A stretch of DNA of 64,000 bases from an uncultured Pelagibacteraceae bacterium (GCA_902597055.1 CACJWG010000002.1:26962-90961); one strand, 5' to 3'; positions 44,839 to 54,843 are shown, numbered from the stretch's first letter. Program-made: numbers and translations. Notes: generated by a model from the sequence alone, not told the origin.

Positions 44839-46464
44839 ATGATAGCTAAAGAAAAATTTTTAAATAATTCTCTTTCTTATCTTTATAAACAAATTAGAAA
44901 AATATATCTCAACTCAAATATTTATAACCGGAAGATATCTAGAGTATTTGACGGCGGCTTGAATTATGTTCCAAATTTGAGTTTACTAAATTGTATTATT
45001 AAATCGAAAGAGAGGAATTTTAGGATTGAAGATTTTAGTCTTGAAGATGTTTGGAACAAAATTGATCTTAATGAAAAAGATTTTAAAAAGATTCATAGTT
45101 TTTATTGGTTGTTTACAATTAACTTAAAATCATCAAAAAAAATTACTCAAAATATAATATCGAACTGGATTGGAAATTATGAAAGCTATTCACCTAAAAG
45201 TTGGGAAACAGATACCTTGGCAAAAAGAATTATTTCATGGATTGCTAATAGCCAGATTACTTATGAAAACGCGACAGAAAATTATAAAATTTTATTTTCT
45301 AGAAACATTAAAAAACAAGTAAATCATTTAATTAATGAGATTGATAACTCTTCAACTTTAAACGACAAAATGTTGGGGTGTGCTGCGATAATTCTTGCCA
45401 GTTTATCTTTTAATGGTCAAACTAAATACCTGGACTTTGGATTAAATTTATTGAAGAAAATTATTAATTCATCTTTTGAATTAGATGGATTTCCAAAATC
45501 AAGAAGTCCGAGGCAATTGCTTTTTTACATGAAGTATTTGATATTTATAAGGGAACTTCTCAGAGACTCACAGAATGAGATTCCTGAATATCTAAATGAA
45601 ATTATCTATTACTTAGGAAAATGTTATGCATTTTTCTTTAAAGAAAATGAAAAGAAATTATTATTTAATGGTAATCAAGAAATAAATAACCGAGATTTTC
45701 AAAATTTTCTTAAAATCCATGATTATAAATTTAAAAATAATTTAAATAATTTAGGTGGTTACGCAATTCTCTCACATAAAAAAAATTGTTTAGCAATGGA
45801 TGTTGGCTCATCCCCAGAAAAGAAAAATTCATCGGAATATCAATCTGGGGCATTATCTTTTGAATTTTTTTATGACAATGAAAAACTCATTACTAATTGC
45901 GGGTACTATCAAGATTTTAAACATAAATTAAATATTATTTCAAAATCAACGGCATCTCATTCAACTATTTCAATTGATGACAGTTCTTCATGTTCTTTTT
46001 CAAAAAATCCTAATGGTCAAAATTTTCTCAAAAGTAACCTAAAAATATTCGATAAAAAAATAGAGGACGATCAGGATAAGTGGCATATCTCAGCTAGACA
46101 TGATGGTTACCAAAAAAAATATGGCCTTAATATTCAAAGAGATCTTCTTTTTTTCAAAAATGAAAACAAATTAGTTGGAACTGATAAAATTATATCCAAA
46201 AGAGGCTTTCAAAATTTACAATATGAAATTCGATTTCATCTTATGCCCGGAACAAATGCAATTAAAACACAAGATCAAAAATCTATATTAATACAGCTGA
46301 ATAAATCTGGTTGGAAATTTACTTGTGATAAAGAAATATTTGATATCGAAAAAGGTCTTTATTTTGGAAGAAAAAACTCTTTTTCAGAAAATCTAAATAT
46401 TTTTATTAATGGATTTATCTCGAATGAAGAGGAAGAAATAAATTGGTCGATTGAAAAAATATGA
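44839..46464 (+). CDS. Heparinase II/III family protein
   Basis: A 541-residue protein with an N-terminal alpha-toroid-like helical region (for example YWLFTINLKSSKK, DTLAKRIISWIANSQITYEN) and a C-terminal beta-rich heparinase II/III-like domain (GGYAILSHKKNCLAMDVG, STASHSTISIDDSSS, YEIRFHLMPG). No signal peptide is seen. The family degrades or modifies uronic-acid glycans, but these alphaproteobacterial forms near purH are of unproven function. It overlaps purH by 4 bases. Confidence 0.85.
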   Translation: MIAKEKFLNNSLSYLYKQIRKIYLNSNIYNRKISRVFDGGLNYVPNLSLLNCIIKSKERNFRIEDFSLEDVWNKIDLNEKDFKKIHSFYWLFTINLKSSKKITQNIISNWIGNYESYSPKSWETDTLAKRIISWIANSQITYENATENYKILFSRNIKKQVNHLINEIDNSSTLNDKMLGCAAIILASLSFNGQTKYLDFGLNLLKKIINSSFELDGFPKSRSPRQLLFYMKYLIFIRELLRDSQNEIPEYLNEIIYYLGKCYAFFFKENEKKLLFNGNQEINNRDFQNFLKIHDYKFKNNLNNLGGYAILSHKKNCLAMDVGSSPEKKNSSEYQSGALSFEFFYDNEKLITNCGYYQDFKHKLNIISKSTASHSTISIDDSSSCSFSKNPNGQNFLKSNLKIFDKKIEDDQDKWHISARHDGYQKKYGLNIQRDLLFFKNENKLVGTDKIISKRGFQNLQYEIRFHLMPGTNAIKTQDQKSILIQLNKSGWKFTCDKEIFDIEKGLYFGRKNSFSENLNIFINGFISNEEEEINWSIEKI

Positions 46465-48008
46465 ATTTAAAGAAAATTAATCGAGCCCTAATTTCAATTT
46501 CTGACAAATCTGAGCTTACAATAATTTTAAAAATTCTTAAAAAATTTAAAGTTGAAATATTAAGTTCTGGAGGTACTTATAAAAAAATTAAGAGACTTGG
46601 TTATAAGAGTATTGAAATAAGTGATTTTACTAGTTCTCCAGAAATATTAGATGGAAGAGTAAAAACTTTACATCCAAAACTTTATGGGGGAATCTTATTC
46701 AAAAGGAAAAATAAGAAGCACCAAAAACAAATTAAAAAAATTGATATAAAAAAGATAGATTTAGTTATTGTAAATTTCTACCCTTTTGAAGAAGCAGTTA
46801 AAACAGGAAATGATAAAAAAATAATTGAAAATATCGATATTGGTGGACCAACTTTGGTTAGAGCAGCAGCAAAAAATTATGAGGATGTGACGGTCATTAC
46901 AGACACAAGTCAATATACTGCACTTCAAAATGAAATGAACAAATATAGAGGATCAACAAGTCTTAATTTTAGAAAAATATTATCAAGAGACGCTTTTCTT
47001 GAAACTGGATATTACGATACAAAAATTACTGAATATTTGAATAAAGCTAACAATGACTCTCCACCACCAAAAAAGAAACTAATTGGTGGAAATTTAGTTG
47101 AAAATTTAAGGTATGGGGAAAATCCTCACCAAGATGCAAGTGTTTATTCTATAAACAAAGAAATAAATATAAAACAACTAAATGGAAAAAAATTAAGTTA
47201 CAACAATTATAACGATATATTTACGGGTATATCCTTATCAAAATCATTTACTAAAGATTATTCGACAGTAATTATCAAACATGCAAACCCTTGTGGAGTT
47301 GCATTAGATAAAAGAAAAATCAATAGCTATCTTAAAGCATATGAGTGTGACCCTACAAGTGCTTTTGGAGGTATTATTTCATGTAATTATAAAGTTGATA
47401 AAACTGTTGCAAAAGAAATTTCAAGCAAGTTCTATGAAGTAGTTGTTGCAAACGGCTTTGAGAGTGGTGCTTTAAAAATATTAAAAAGGAAAAAAAATTT
47501 AAGGTTGATTGACTCTAGTTCATTGAAAGAACTTAATTTTGAACAAAATACATCAATTATGAACAATTTTCTTTCACAATCTTCTGATACTAAGATGTTT
47601 ATTAGAAGTGATTTTAAGATTGTTTCAGAAGCCAAACCTTCAAATGAAATCCTTAACAATCTTTTATTTACGTTTAATGTTTGCAGATTTGTAAAATCAA
47701 ATGCAATTGTAATCTCGCAAAATAATGCAACTATTGGGATAGGATCAGGGCAACCAAGTAGACTAGATAGCTGCAAGATTGCTGTTAGTAAAATGAAAAA
47801 ATTAAGAAAAATAGATAGTAAAGAAAAAGTTGTAGCTGCATCTGACGCTTTTTTTCCTTTTGTAGATGGAATTGAAACTTTAGTCCAAGCTGGTGTTGAG
47901 GCTATAATTCAACCAAGTGGATCTATTAGAGATAAAGAAATTATTAATTTTGCAAATAAAACAAATACTATTCTTGTCTTTTCCAAGACAAGACATTTTA
48001 AACATTAA
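46461..48008 (+). CDS. purH: Bifunctional AICAR formyltransferase/IMP cyclohydrolase
   Basis: PurH performs the last two steps of IMP synthesis. The N-terminal MGS-like cyclohydrolase domain (RALISISDKSEL, LSSGGTYKKIKRLGY, GRVKTLHPKLYGG) is followed by the formyltransferase domain (LRYGENPHQDASVY, VIIKHANPCGVA, AFGGIISCN, SDAFFPFVDGIETLVQAG). Length 515 is normal. It converges with the pterin dehydratase gene (4-base overlap). Confidence 0.97.
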   Translation: MNLKKINRALISISDKSELTIILKILKKFKVEILSSGGTYKKIKRLGYKSIEISDFTSSPEILDGRVKTLHPKLYGGILFKRKNKKHQKQIKKIDIKKIDLVIVNFYPFEEAVKTGNDKKIIENIDIGGPTLVRAAAKNYEDVTVITDTSQYTALQNEMNKYRGSTSLNFRKILSRDAFLETGYYDTKITEYLNKANNDSPPPKKKLIGGNLVENLRYGENPHQDASVYSINKEINIKQLNGKKLSYNNYNDIFTGISLSKSFTKDYSTVIIKHANPCGVALDKRKINSYLKAYECDPTSAFGGIISCNYKVDKTVAKEISSKFYEVVVANGFESGALKILKRKKNLRLIDSSSLKELNFEQNTSIMNNFLSQSSDTKMFIRSDFKIVSEAKPSNEILNNLLFTFNVCRFVKSNAIVISQNNATIGIGSGQPSRLDSCKIAVSKMKKLRKIDSKEKVVAASDAFFPFVDGIETLVQAGVEAIIQPSGSIRDKEIINFANKTNTILVFSKTRHFKH

Positions 48009-48343
48009 GAAATTTTATCTATTTTAGCTGCAAGAATGAAGTCACTTTCGGCAAGACCGTTTATGGCGTGAGTAAAAATTTTAATTTTTGCATATCCCCA
48101 ACCAAACCAAATATCAGGATGATGACCTTCAGTTTCAGCAATGCCTCCAACTTTGTTGACAAATTCCTGGCTTTCAAGAAAATTTTTAAATTTAAATTCT
48201 TTAATTAAATAATAGTTTTTATTTTCATCAGGTTTAACATCCCAACCGTCAACTTTTTTAAGATATTTATGTATCTCATCAATCTTAAAACTTGGAATTC
48301 CACCTTCGCAGGGAATACATTTTTTTTCTGCTAAATCACTCAT
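48005..48343 (-). CDS. phhB: Pterin-4a-carbinolamine dehydratase
   Basis: A 112-residue 4a-hydroxytetrahydrobiopterin dehydratase with GWDVKPDENKNYYLIKEFKF and the active-site histidines in AETEGHHPDIWFGWGYAKI (cited as GHHPDIWFGW). In the absence of phenylalanine hydroxylase here, it may serve molybdopterin or folate-related metabolism. The frame stays open through the tRNA gene upstream to 48415, but that portion is tRNA-derived, so the ATG at 48343 is used. Confidence 0.93.
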   Translation of the reverse strand: MSDLAEKKCIPCEGGIPSFKIDEIHKYLKKVDGWDVKPDENKNYYLIKEFKFKNFLESQEFVNKVGGIAETEGHHPDIWFGWGYAKIKIFTHAINGLAESDFILAAKIDKIS

Positions 48344-48354
48344 AATACTTAAAA

Positions 48355-48429
48355 TGGAGCGGGCAATGGGACTTGAACCCACGACCTTCTCGTTGGCAAC
48401 GAGACGCTCTACCACTGAGCTATGCCCGC
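48355..48429 (-). tRNA. tRNA-Gly (GCC anticodon)
   Basis: Read on the minus strand, acceptor arm GCGGGCA/TGCCCGC, D-arm with AGCTCAGTGGTAGAGC, anticodon stem TCTCG/CGAGA around loop TTGCCAA (anticodon GCC), T-arm GTGGG-TTCAAGT-CCCAT, discriminator T and an encoded CCA end. All elements pair. It lies just upstream of phhB with a 12-base gap. Confidence 0.97.
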
Positions 48430-48555
48430 CTATTTAATTAAATTGAAGTTAAAGGCTTTTTAAAAATTAAGCAAGCGACAAATTGATTAGTCTAAATTAA
48501 GAATTCTTTAGGCTTTGGTATAGATATTATTTAAACTCTTTGCTACAATTTACTT

Positions 48556-49200
48556 ATGAATAACGAAACAAAATTACCAAAAAAAATACCAGTTTTTCCT
48601 TTATCAAATTTTATATTTTTTCCAAATACAAGCGCTCCTCTAAATATTTTTGAACCAAGATATATTCAAATGATAGACGACAGTATGAAGAGTGACAGGA
48701 TTATTGGAATGATACAGCCAAAAAAATCTGGGAATACAAAAAAACCTGATCTATTTAAAATTGGGTGTATGGGAAAAATTACAAGTTTTAATGAGACTGA
48801 TGATGGTAGGTATATAGTTATCTTAAATGGTATAATAAGATTTAAAATTATCAATGAAATTGAAAGTGATAAATCATATAGAATGTGTGAAGTTGATCAT
48901 AAAGATTTTGAACAAGACCTTAGTGAGAAAAAGGAACCTATTAAATTTTCAGATTTAAGACTTATCTTTGATAATTTAAGATCATTATTTGAAAAGCAGG
49001 GTTATTTGATTAATTGGAAAGAATTTGAAAAACAAGACTTAAGTCAAACAATTAATACTTTAGCGATGGCTTCACCTTTTACGCTTGAAGAAAAACAAAT
49101 GCTTCTAGAAACAAAGAATCTTAATTATAGAAAAGAAAAATTAGAACAAATAATTAACACCTATCTTAAAGATAACTTTAGTAATAAAACTATTCAGTAA
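48556..49200 (+). CDS. LON substrate-binding domain protein
   Basis: A 214-residue stand-alone Lon N-terminal (PUA-like) domain: KKIPVFPLSNFIFFPNTSAPL, NIFEPRYIQMIDDSM, IGMIQPKK, GCMGKITSFNETDDGRY. No ATPase or protease domain is present. In alphaproteobacteria this gene sits near ubiH and ftsK, as here. Role unknown; possibly a Lon adaptor or decoy, which is speculation. It converges with the UbiH-like gene with no gap. Confidence 0.9.
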   Translation: MNNETKLPKKIPVFPLSNFIFFPNTSAPLNIFEPRYIQMIDDSMKSDRIIGMIQPKKSGNTKKPDLFKIGCMGKITSFNETDDGRYIVILNGIIRFKIINEIESDKSYRMCEVDHKDFEQDLSEKKEPIKFSDLRLIFDNLRSLFEKQGYLINWKEFEKQDLSQTINTLAMASPFTLEEKQMLLETKNLNYRKEKLEQIINTYLKDNFSNKTIQ

Positions 49201-50289
49201 TTAAAAATTAAATCCCTTATTTGCAAATTTCTCTGAAATTTTCTTTAAGAAAAAACTGTTATCTAAAGTATCTGAAATTTTTTTGTTATCTAGTATTTTA
49301 AATCTGTTTTCTTTTTGAAAAAAATTGTGAAGAAAATCAATGCCATACGCAAAAAAGAAATTATTATGTTTCCTCTCTTTTTCAAAAGAGAAAATAGCAG
49401 TTGATAGCTCTAAACCTAGATCTATATTTTTTTGAATTTGATCAGTTAAAGATTTTATATCTCTTACTGTCATGTTAAATCCCTGCCCTGCTAAAGGATG
49501 GACTTTATGAAGAGTGTCTCCAAAGGATAAAATATTTTTATAAGTATATTTTTTCGATAAAAAGAAATTTAACTTAAATTTATCCACATTGAAAAATTTT
49601 TTAATTTTATAAAATTTGTTATATTTTTTAACAAGTTCTCTAAATTCATTTTCATTTATATCTAACTTATCGTTTACCGAATAAACTAGGGAAGTTTTAG
49701 AATTAGAAATTGGTAAGAAAGCTAAAGGACCCCTTTTTGTAAAAATCTGAACTGATGTATTATTTTTTAATTTTTGATGGTCAATCACGGAAATATAGGA
49801 TGTGCTTTTGTAATCTTTTTTTATGTTTTGAAAAAAGAATTTTTTATTAATAATGTTATTTGTTTCTGAATTAACAAAAAATTGAAAATCTTTTTTCTTT
49901 AATAATTTTAAATAATCAGAATCCTTTTTGATATTGCTTTCTTTGAAATCTTTTCTTTTCTTTAATTTTTTATATACCCTGTCAAACAACAAGTGATTTT
50001 TCACTATAAAGAAAAGCGAATTTCGGTTATCAAATTTTAAAAAAGTTTCTTTAGAATCGTTTTTATAAAGAAATATTTTACTTATTTTTTGACCAATTTT
50101 TTCAACATCTATGTCGTACTTTTTTAAAAACTTAATATTTTCGAGTGATAATCCAATAGTCCTATTATAGTTAATTTTTGCTAACTTGTTTTTTTTTTGA
50201 TGGTACATATGAACTGATATCCCTTTTTTAATTAATACTTGAGATAAAATTAAGTTCGTTAAGTTTTTTCCAAATAAGCAAATTTTCAT
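49201..50289 (-). CDS. UbiH/UbiF-like FAD monooxygenase homologue with eroded N-terminal motif
   Basis: A 362-residue protein. The C-terminal half keeps the hallmark of ubiquinone hydroxylases: RGPLAFLPISNSKTSLVYS, FGDTLHKVHPLAGQGFNMTVRD. The N-terminal FAD motif, normally GxGxxG, is ICLFGKNLTNLILSQVL, and the middle DG motif region is not recognisable. The expected role is ring hydroxylation in ubiquinone synthesis, but FAD binding is in doubt. I start at ATG 50289 (MKICLFG) rather than 50310. It is divergent from ftsK. Confidence 0.75.
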   Translation of the reverse strand: MKICLFGKNLTNLILSQVLIKKGISVHMYHQKKNKLAKINYNRTIGLSLENIKFLKKYDIDVEKIGQKISKIFLYKNDSKETFLKFDNRNSLFFIVKNHLLFDRVYKKLKKRKDFKESNIKKDSDYLKLLKKKDFQFFVNSETNNIINKKFFFQNIKKDYKSTSYISVIDHQKLKNNTSVQIFTKRGPLAFLPISNSKTSLVYSVNDKLDINENEFRELVKKYNKFYKIKKFFNVDKFKLNFFLSKKYTYKNILSFGDTLHKVHPLAGQGFNMTVRDIKSLTDQIQKNIDLGLELSTAIFSFEKERKHNNFFFAYGIDFLHNFFQKENRFKILDNKKISDTLDNSFFLKKISEKFANKGFNF

Positions 50290-50349
50290 AAATATTTTTA
50301 ATTTTAACAATAAATATTAAATGATACAAAGTGATAAATTTGATTCTTT

Positions 50350-52404
50350 ATGAATTTAAAAATTAAGAATATCGATCTAAGAGCATTTATATTTAATCGC
50401 TTAATTGAAATTTTTGCAATTGGGCTGTTTCTGTTAGCAATTTTACTGTCTTTGGCAGTGGTAACTTATACACCGGATGATCCAAATTTCATATTTTCTG
50501 AAGGACAAAAAGTTAAAAACTTGCTCGGAATTAATGGAAGCATAATATCAGACTTTTTTTTTCAATCGGTTGGATTAATAAGTTATTTCATACCTATAAC
50601 AATTATCTTTTCAGCAATTAATATTTTTTTTAAAAAGACTCCCAGTATTATTGTAAATAATATTTTTTTAGTAGTTTGCTATAGTTTAATCGGGACTTTC
50701 TTTTTAAGTGTTTTTTTAACATCACCCTACTTTCTTTACGTTAACGGAAATGGTGGATTTGTTGGTAATTTTTTAAATGAGTCAGTTTTTTTAAAACTTG
50801 AGTTCTTGGATAGTAAAATTACTTATTATATTTCTTTAATAACTTTTATTCTTTTATTTGTATTGAGTTTAAATCCAAATTCTTATTGGATTAAAATATT
50901 CATTAGAAAGAAAAAAGATGATCAAGTTAAAGATCAAATCATAAGTCGAGATTCGCAATTTAAAGAAAAAGAAACTGTTCAAGAAACTTTTAATCTCAGT
51001 GAGTCCATTTCTGAGCCAAAAAAAGTAGGAGCTTTCAAACTTCCTTCACTTGATTTCCTTAAAGTTCCAGAAAAGAAAGTTAAAAATGCAAAAGAAGAAA
51101 AAAAAGTTGATGCTGATTTTTTGGAAAAAGTATTGTTAGATTTTGGTGTACAAGGAAAAATAACAAAAATAAGCACGGGTCCAGTTGTCACTCTTAATGA
51201 GTTTGAGCCTGCAGCAGGAGTTAAAGTCTCAAAAATCGTAAACCTCTCTGAAGATATAGCGAGAAATACAAGCTCTGAGTCTGCAAGAATTTCTACAATT
51301 CCAGGTTCTAGTACTATCGGTATTGAGCTCCCAAATTCATCTCGAGACAATGTTATGTTGAGAGAAATAATATCTAGTTCAAAATTTAACAATAAGGATT
51401 TAAAATTACCAATAGCCCTTGGTAAGAGTATTTCTGGTCAACCATTAATTGGAGATTTAACTTCAATGCCACATCTTCTAATTGCCGGTACCACCGGCTC
51501 TGGAAAATCTGTATGTATAAATACAATTATTCTTTCATTGTTATATAGACATAAACCGGAAATTTGTAAGTTCATCTTAATTGATCCTAAGATGTTAGAG
51601 CTTTCGACATATGAAGGAATTCCCCATCTATTATGTCCTGTGATAACTGAGGCAAAAAAAGCTGCTTCAGTTTTAGGTTGGGTAGTAAAAGAAATGGAAA
51701 ATAGATACAAGTTAATGACAAAAGTTGGTGTTAGAAATATTGATAGTTACAACGCTAAACACAAAATCTCTATGCCGTACATTGTAGTTATAGTAGACGA
51801 AATGTCAGATCTTATGTTGGTTGCTAGTAAGGACATTGAAAATTGTATTCAGAAACTTTCTCAAATGGCAAGGGCCGCAGGTATACATATAATCATGGCA
51901 ACGCAAAGACCTAGTGTTGATGTAATTACAGGTACTATCAAAGCAAATTTCCCAACTCGTATATCTTTTCAAGTGTCTTCGAAAATTGATAGTAGAACAA
52001 TTCTCGGAGAACAGGGTGCTGAACAATTATTAGGGAAAGGGGATATGCTTTTCATGTCTTCTGCTAATCGAATTACAAGAATCCATGCGCCATTTGTTTC
52101 GGATAATGAAATTGAAAAAATTAATTCTTATCTTAAATCACAAGGAGATCCGGAATATGTTGATGAAATTTTAAATTTATCCTCTGAAAGTCCATCTGAT
52201 GATGGATCTGACGACTCAGATCAAGATGATGAGCTTTACAATAAAGCCCTTGAGATAGTCAAATCTGAGGGAAAAGCATCAACCTCCTTTTTGCAAAGAA
52301 AACTTCAAATAGGTTACAATAGGGCTGCGAGAATAATAGATATTATGGAAAGTAGAGGCATTGTCAGTAAAGCTAATCATGTTGGCAAAAGAGAATTGTT
52401 GTAA
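50350..52404 (+). CDS. ftsK: DNA translocase FtsK
   Basis: FtsK pumps chromosome ends through the septum and activates XerCD. The 684-residue protein has four N-terminal membrane helices (to about 190), only a short linker, then the motor: Walker A GTTGSGKSVCIN near 382, Walker B YIVVIVDEMSDLM near 479, GDMLFMSS near 563, and a C-terminal winged-helix gamma domain (LYNKALEIVKSEGKASTSFL). The short linker is typical for streamlined alphaproteobacteria. The stop overlaps lolA by one base. Confidence 0.97.
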   Translation: MNLKIKNIDLRAFIFNRLIEIFAIGLFLLAILLSLAVVTYTPDDPNFIFSEGQKVKNLLGINGSIISDFFFQSVGLISYFIPITIIFSAINIFFKKTPSIIVNNIFLVVCYSLIGTFFLSVFLTSPYFLYVNGNGGFVGNFLNESVFLKLEFLDSKITYYISLITFILLFVLSLNPNSYWIKIFIRKKKDDQVKDQIISRDSQFKEKETVQETFNLSESISEPKKVGAFKLPSLDFLKVPEKKVKNAKEEKKVDADFLEKVLLDFGVQGKITKISTGPVVTLNEFEPAAGVKVSKIVNLSEDIARNTSSESARISTIPGSSTIGIELPNSSRDNVMLREIISSSKFNNKDLKLPIALGKSISGQPLIGDLTSMPHLLIAGTTGSGKSVCINTIILSLLYRHKPEICKFILIDPKMLELSTYEGIPHLLCPVITEAKKAASVLGWVVKEMENRYKLMTKVGVRNIDSYNAKHKISMPYIVVIVDEMSDLMLVASKDIENCIQKLSQMARAAGIHIIMATQRPSVDVITGTIKANFPTRISFQVSSKIDSRTILGEQGAEQLLGKGDMLFMSSANRITRIHAPFVSDNEIEKINSYLKSQGDPEYVDEILNLSSESPSDDGSDDSDQDDELYNKALEIVKSEGKASTSFLQRKLQIGYNRAARIIDIMESRGIVSKANHVGKRELL

Positions 52405-52949
52405 TGAGAACAATTTTTCTGATTTTAATCATTTTTTTTATATTTACTCAAAAAAATGCTTACACAGAACCTAAAATTATTAAAAAAATTTCTGAGATTG
52501 AAAATTTTACATTTGATTTTGAACAACTAATTAACGATAAAAAAGAAACTGGTAACTGCATTATTTCATTCAATAATAAAATGATGTGCAAATACGATGA
52601 GACTGGGAAGTTAATCGTATCTAATGGAAAGACACTTTTAATCAAAAACAAAAGCTCAAATTTTGCAAATATTTATAAAACTGAAAATACTTACTTTAAA
52701 TATTTTCTTAATAAAGAATTTTTAATCTCGAAAATCGTGGGAAATTTAGTCGAAAAAGAACAAAATTTTCTCCTATTAATTAATGATCAAAGTAATCAAT
52801 TAAGTATTTTTTTTGATAAAAAAAATTACTTAATTAAAGGATGGGAAACTATTGATTTGTATGGCAACAGAGTAAGGTCCAATATTATCGTTAAAAATAT
52901 TAATCAAGAATTGTCTGATAATATTTTCGATCTTAATCTTTATAACTAG
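52404..52949 (+). CDS. lolA: Outer-membrane lipoprotein carrier protein LolA
   Basis: LolA ferries lipoproteins across the periplasm. A signal peptide (1-20, FTQKNAYTEP) is followed by a beta-rich domain with NFTFDFEQLINDKKETGNCI, the LolA start pattern, and IKGWETIDLYGNRVRSNI near the end. Sequence is divergent, but the ftsK-lolA order is conserved in alphaproteobacteria. It converges with the GNAT gene (4-base overlap). Confidence 0.85.
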   Translation: MRTIFLILIIFFIFTQKNAYTEPKIIKKISEIENFTFDFEQLINDKKETGNCIISFNNKMMCKYDETGKLIVSNGKTLLIKNKSSNFANIYKTENTYFKYFLNKEFLISKIVGNLVEKEQNFLLLINDQSNQLSIFFDKKNYLIKGWETIDLYGNRVRSNIIVKNINQELSDNIFDLNLYN

Positions 52950-53455
52950 CTAGCTCTGATATTAAGGTTTTCTTCTTTAAAAATTTTCATCCCTCTTGCT
53001 AAATAATTTTTTATCGCATTAGGATGATCTAATGTACAAGTATGAACCCACATTCTTTTAATTTTTTTTTCAAAGGATTTTAAAATTGCAGTTGTTAAAG
53101 CATAGCCACCAACCCCTTTACCAAAATAATCTTCGAATAAACCTAAGTATGCAAGTTCAGTCTCATTTTTTTCTGGGTGATGTATAAGTTCAAAATATCC
53201 AACTAAATCTTTATCATTCTTAATTACGTAAGTTTCTAGATTTTTATTTGAGACATAATTTGCCCACTGAAGATCAGTCCAAATCAATCTATCAGTCCAT
53301 CGATATTTCTTACCTATTTGTTTGTAGAAAAACTTGTTCAGTTGGAAATCTGGTTTTGTTTTTTCCACGGAATAATTATCTTCTGGCTTATCTTTTTTAA
53401 TTAGATCATTAATATTTTTTAATTCTAAAAAATTTCTTTTTACACTAATTATCAT
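52946..53455 (-). CDS. GNAT family N-acetyltransferase
   Basis: A 169-residue acetyltransferase. The acetyl-CoA-binding motif is LFEDYFGKGVGGYALTTAIL (R/Q-x-x-G-x-G/A form) near 108, preceded by LVGYFELIHHP and followed by MWVHTCTLDHPNAIKNYLARG. Substrate unknown. It overlaps the HIT gene by 4 bases and is part of the his operon strand. Confidence 0.85.
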   Translation of the reverse strand: MIISVKRNFLELKNINDLIKKDKPEDNYSVEKTKPDFQLNKFFYKQIGKKYRWTDRLIWTDLQWANYVSNKNLETYVIKNDKDLVGYFELIHHPEKNETELAYLGLFEDYFGKGVGGYALTTAILKSFEKKIKRMWVHTCTLDHPNAIKNYLARGMKIFKEENLNIRAS

Positions 53456-53817
53456 TGAACCATTCTCCCTACTTTTTCACCACCAAACAAATGAAAGTGT
53501 AAATGTGGCACTTCTTGGCCACCATTATCTCCTACGTTTGATAAAGTTCTAAATCCTTCATTATCGATGCTCGATATACCAATCTTTTTTGCAACAGTTG
53601 AAATTCCTTTCATAAGTCCAACTATTTCGTCTGAACTTGCTTTAGAAGTAAAATCCTCTAAATTCACATATTTGCCTTTTGGAATTACCAAAGCATGAAC
53701 TTTTTTTTGTGGATTTATATCATGAAAAGATAAAACAAATTCGTCCTCATAGATTTTTTTGCATGGTATTTCGCCTCTCAGGATTTTTGCAAAAATGTTA
53801 TTGTCGTCGTAGCTCAT
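53452..53817 (-). CDS. HIT family nucleotide hydrolase (HinT-like)
   Basis: A 121-residue histidine triad protein: IFAKILRGEIPCKKIYEDE at the start, VHALVIPKGKYVNLEDF near 41, and the triad HLHFHLFGGEKVGRM at the end. HinT proteins hydrolyse AMP-lysine and aminoacyl-AMP. It overlaps hisE by 4 bases, a frequent arrangement in alphaproteobacteria. Confidence 0.93.
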   Translation of the reverse strand: MSYDDNNIFAKILRGEIPCKKIYEDEFVLSFHDINPQKKVHALVIPKGKYVNLEDFTSKASSDEIVGLMKGISTVAKKIGISSIDNEGFRTLSNVGDNGGQEVPHLHFHLFGGEKVGRMVQ

Positions 53818-54086
53818 TTTTTTCTTTTATCTAGTTCTTTCATAACATCTTCTATTTTAACGTTATTTGCTTCGAGATAAACAATCAGATGATACAATAC
53901 ATCGGCTGTCTCATGAACTTTATTTGTATTATTTTCCACAGCCTCAATTAATTCTTTGACTTCCTCTTTCACCTTTTCTACCGACAATTCTTTGTTAGCT
54001 AGTAATTTATTTGTATAAGATTCACTTTGAGGTTTAGTCTTTCTCTCCCTTACCATTAAAATTATATCTTCCAGAGTTTTAAGCAT
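53814..54086 (-). CDS. hisE: Phosphoribosyl-ATP pyrophosphohydrolase
   Basis: HisE removes pyrophosphate from phosphoribosyl-ATP in histidine synthesis. The 90-residue helical protein shows SYTNKLLANKELSVEKVKEE and the MazG-like metal motif ENNTNKVHETADVLYHLIVY. It is encoded separately from HisI. It begins one base after hisF. Confidence 0.94.
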   Translation of the reverse strand: MLKTLEDIILMVRERKTKPQSESYTNKLLANKELSVEKVKEEVKELIEAVENNTNKVHETADVLYHLIVYLEANNVKIEDVMKELDKRKK

Positions 54087-54087
54087 A

Positions 54088-54843
54088 TTAAGTTCTAACA
54101 GGAATTCCTTTAGACTCCAAATATTGCTTTGCTTCTTTCACAGAGTATTTACCATAATGAAATATTGATGCTGCAAGAACTGCACTAGCTTTACCTGATT
54201 TAATACCCTCTACTAAGTGATCTAGATTTCCAACACCACCGGATGCTATTAATGGAATATTTACTTTTGAAGATATTTTTGACATTAAATCAATGTCGTA
54301 ACCAACCTGGGTTCCATCCCTATCCATTGAAGTAACCAACAACTCACCAGCTCCACAATCTTCCATTTTTTTCGCATATTCCAATGCATCAATTCCACTA
54401 TTATTTCTTCCTCCATGAGTAAAAACTTCCCACTTATTTCCGTTTTTTTTTGCATCTATTGCAACAACAATACATTGTGAGCCAAATTTTTTAGAACTAT
54501 CGACTACCACTTTGGAATTCTCTACTGCAGCAGTATTAATTGAAACTTTGTCAGCACCACAGTTTAATAATTTATTAATATCATCAACACTTCTTACTCC
54601 ACCACCTACAGTTAAAGGCACAAAACATTTCTTTGATGTCTTTTCAACAACCTCATAAATAGTATCTCTATTCTCATTTGAAGCTGTAATATCCAAGAAA
54701 CAAATTTCATCTGCTCCACCATCACTATAGATTTTTGCTTGCTCAACCGGGTCACCGGCATCTTTTAGATCAACAAAGTTTATACCTTTGACAACACGAC
54801 CATTTTTAACATCTAAGCAAGGTATAATTCTATTTTTAAGCAT
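54088..54843 (-). CDS. hisF: Imidazole glycerol phosphate synthase subunit HisF
   Basis: HisF is the cyclase half of the HisHF enzyme, making imidazole glycerol phosphate and AICAR. The 251-residue TIM barrel shows [19 protein letters not shown] with catalytic Asp11, [22 protein letters not shown] with the second Asp near 130, and [15 protein letters not shown]. It overlaps hisA by 8 bases. Confidence 0.97.
   Translation of the reverse strand: MLKNRIIPCLDVKNGRVVKGINFVDLKDAGDPVEQAKIYSDGGADEICFLDITASNENRDTIYEVVEKTSKKCFVPLTVGGGVRSVDDINKLLNCGADKVSINTAAVENSKVVVDSSKKFGSQCIVVAIDAKKNGNKWEVFTHGGRNNSGIDALEYAKKMEDCGAGELLVTSMDRDGTQVGYDIDLMSKISSKVNIPLIASGGVGNLDHLVEGIKSGKASAVLAASIFHYGKYSVKEAKQYLESKGIPVRT

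Noticed and set aside
48344..48415. N-terminal extension of the pterin dehydratase
   Set aside because: It is translation of the tRNA-Gly gene. The ATG at 48343 matches the family.
49580..49588. Consensus DnaA box TTATCCACA
   Set aside because: It is a single copy inside the coding sequence of the UbiH-like gene, with no cluster of boxes or AT-rich unwinding element, so it is probably chance.
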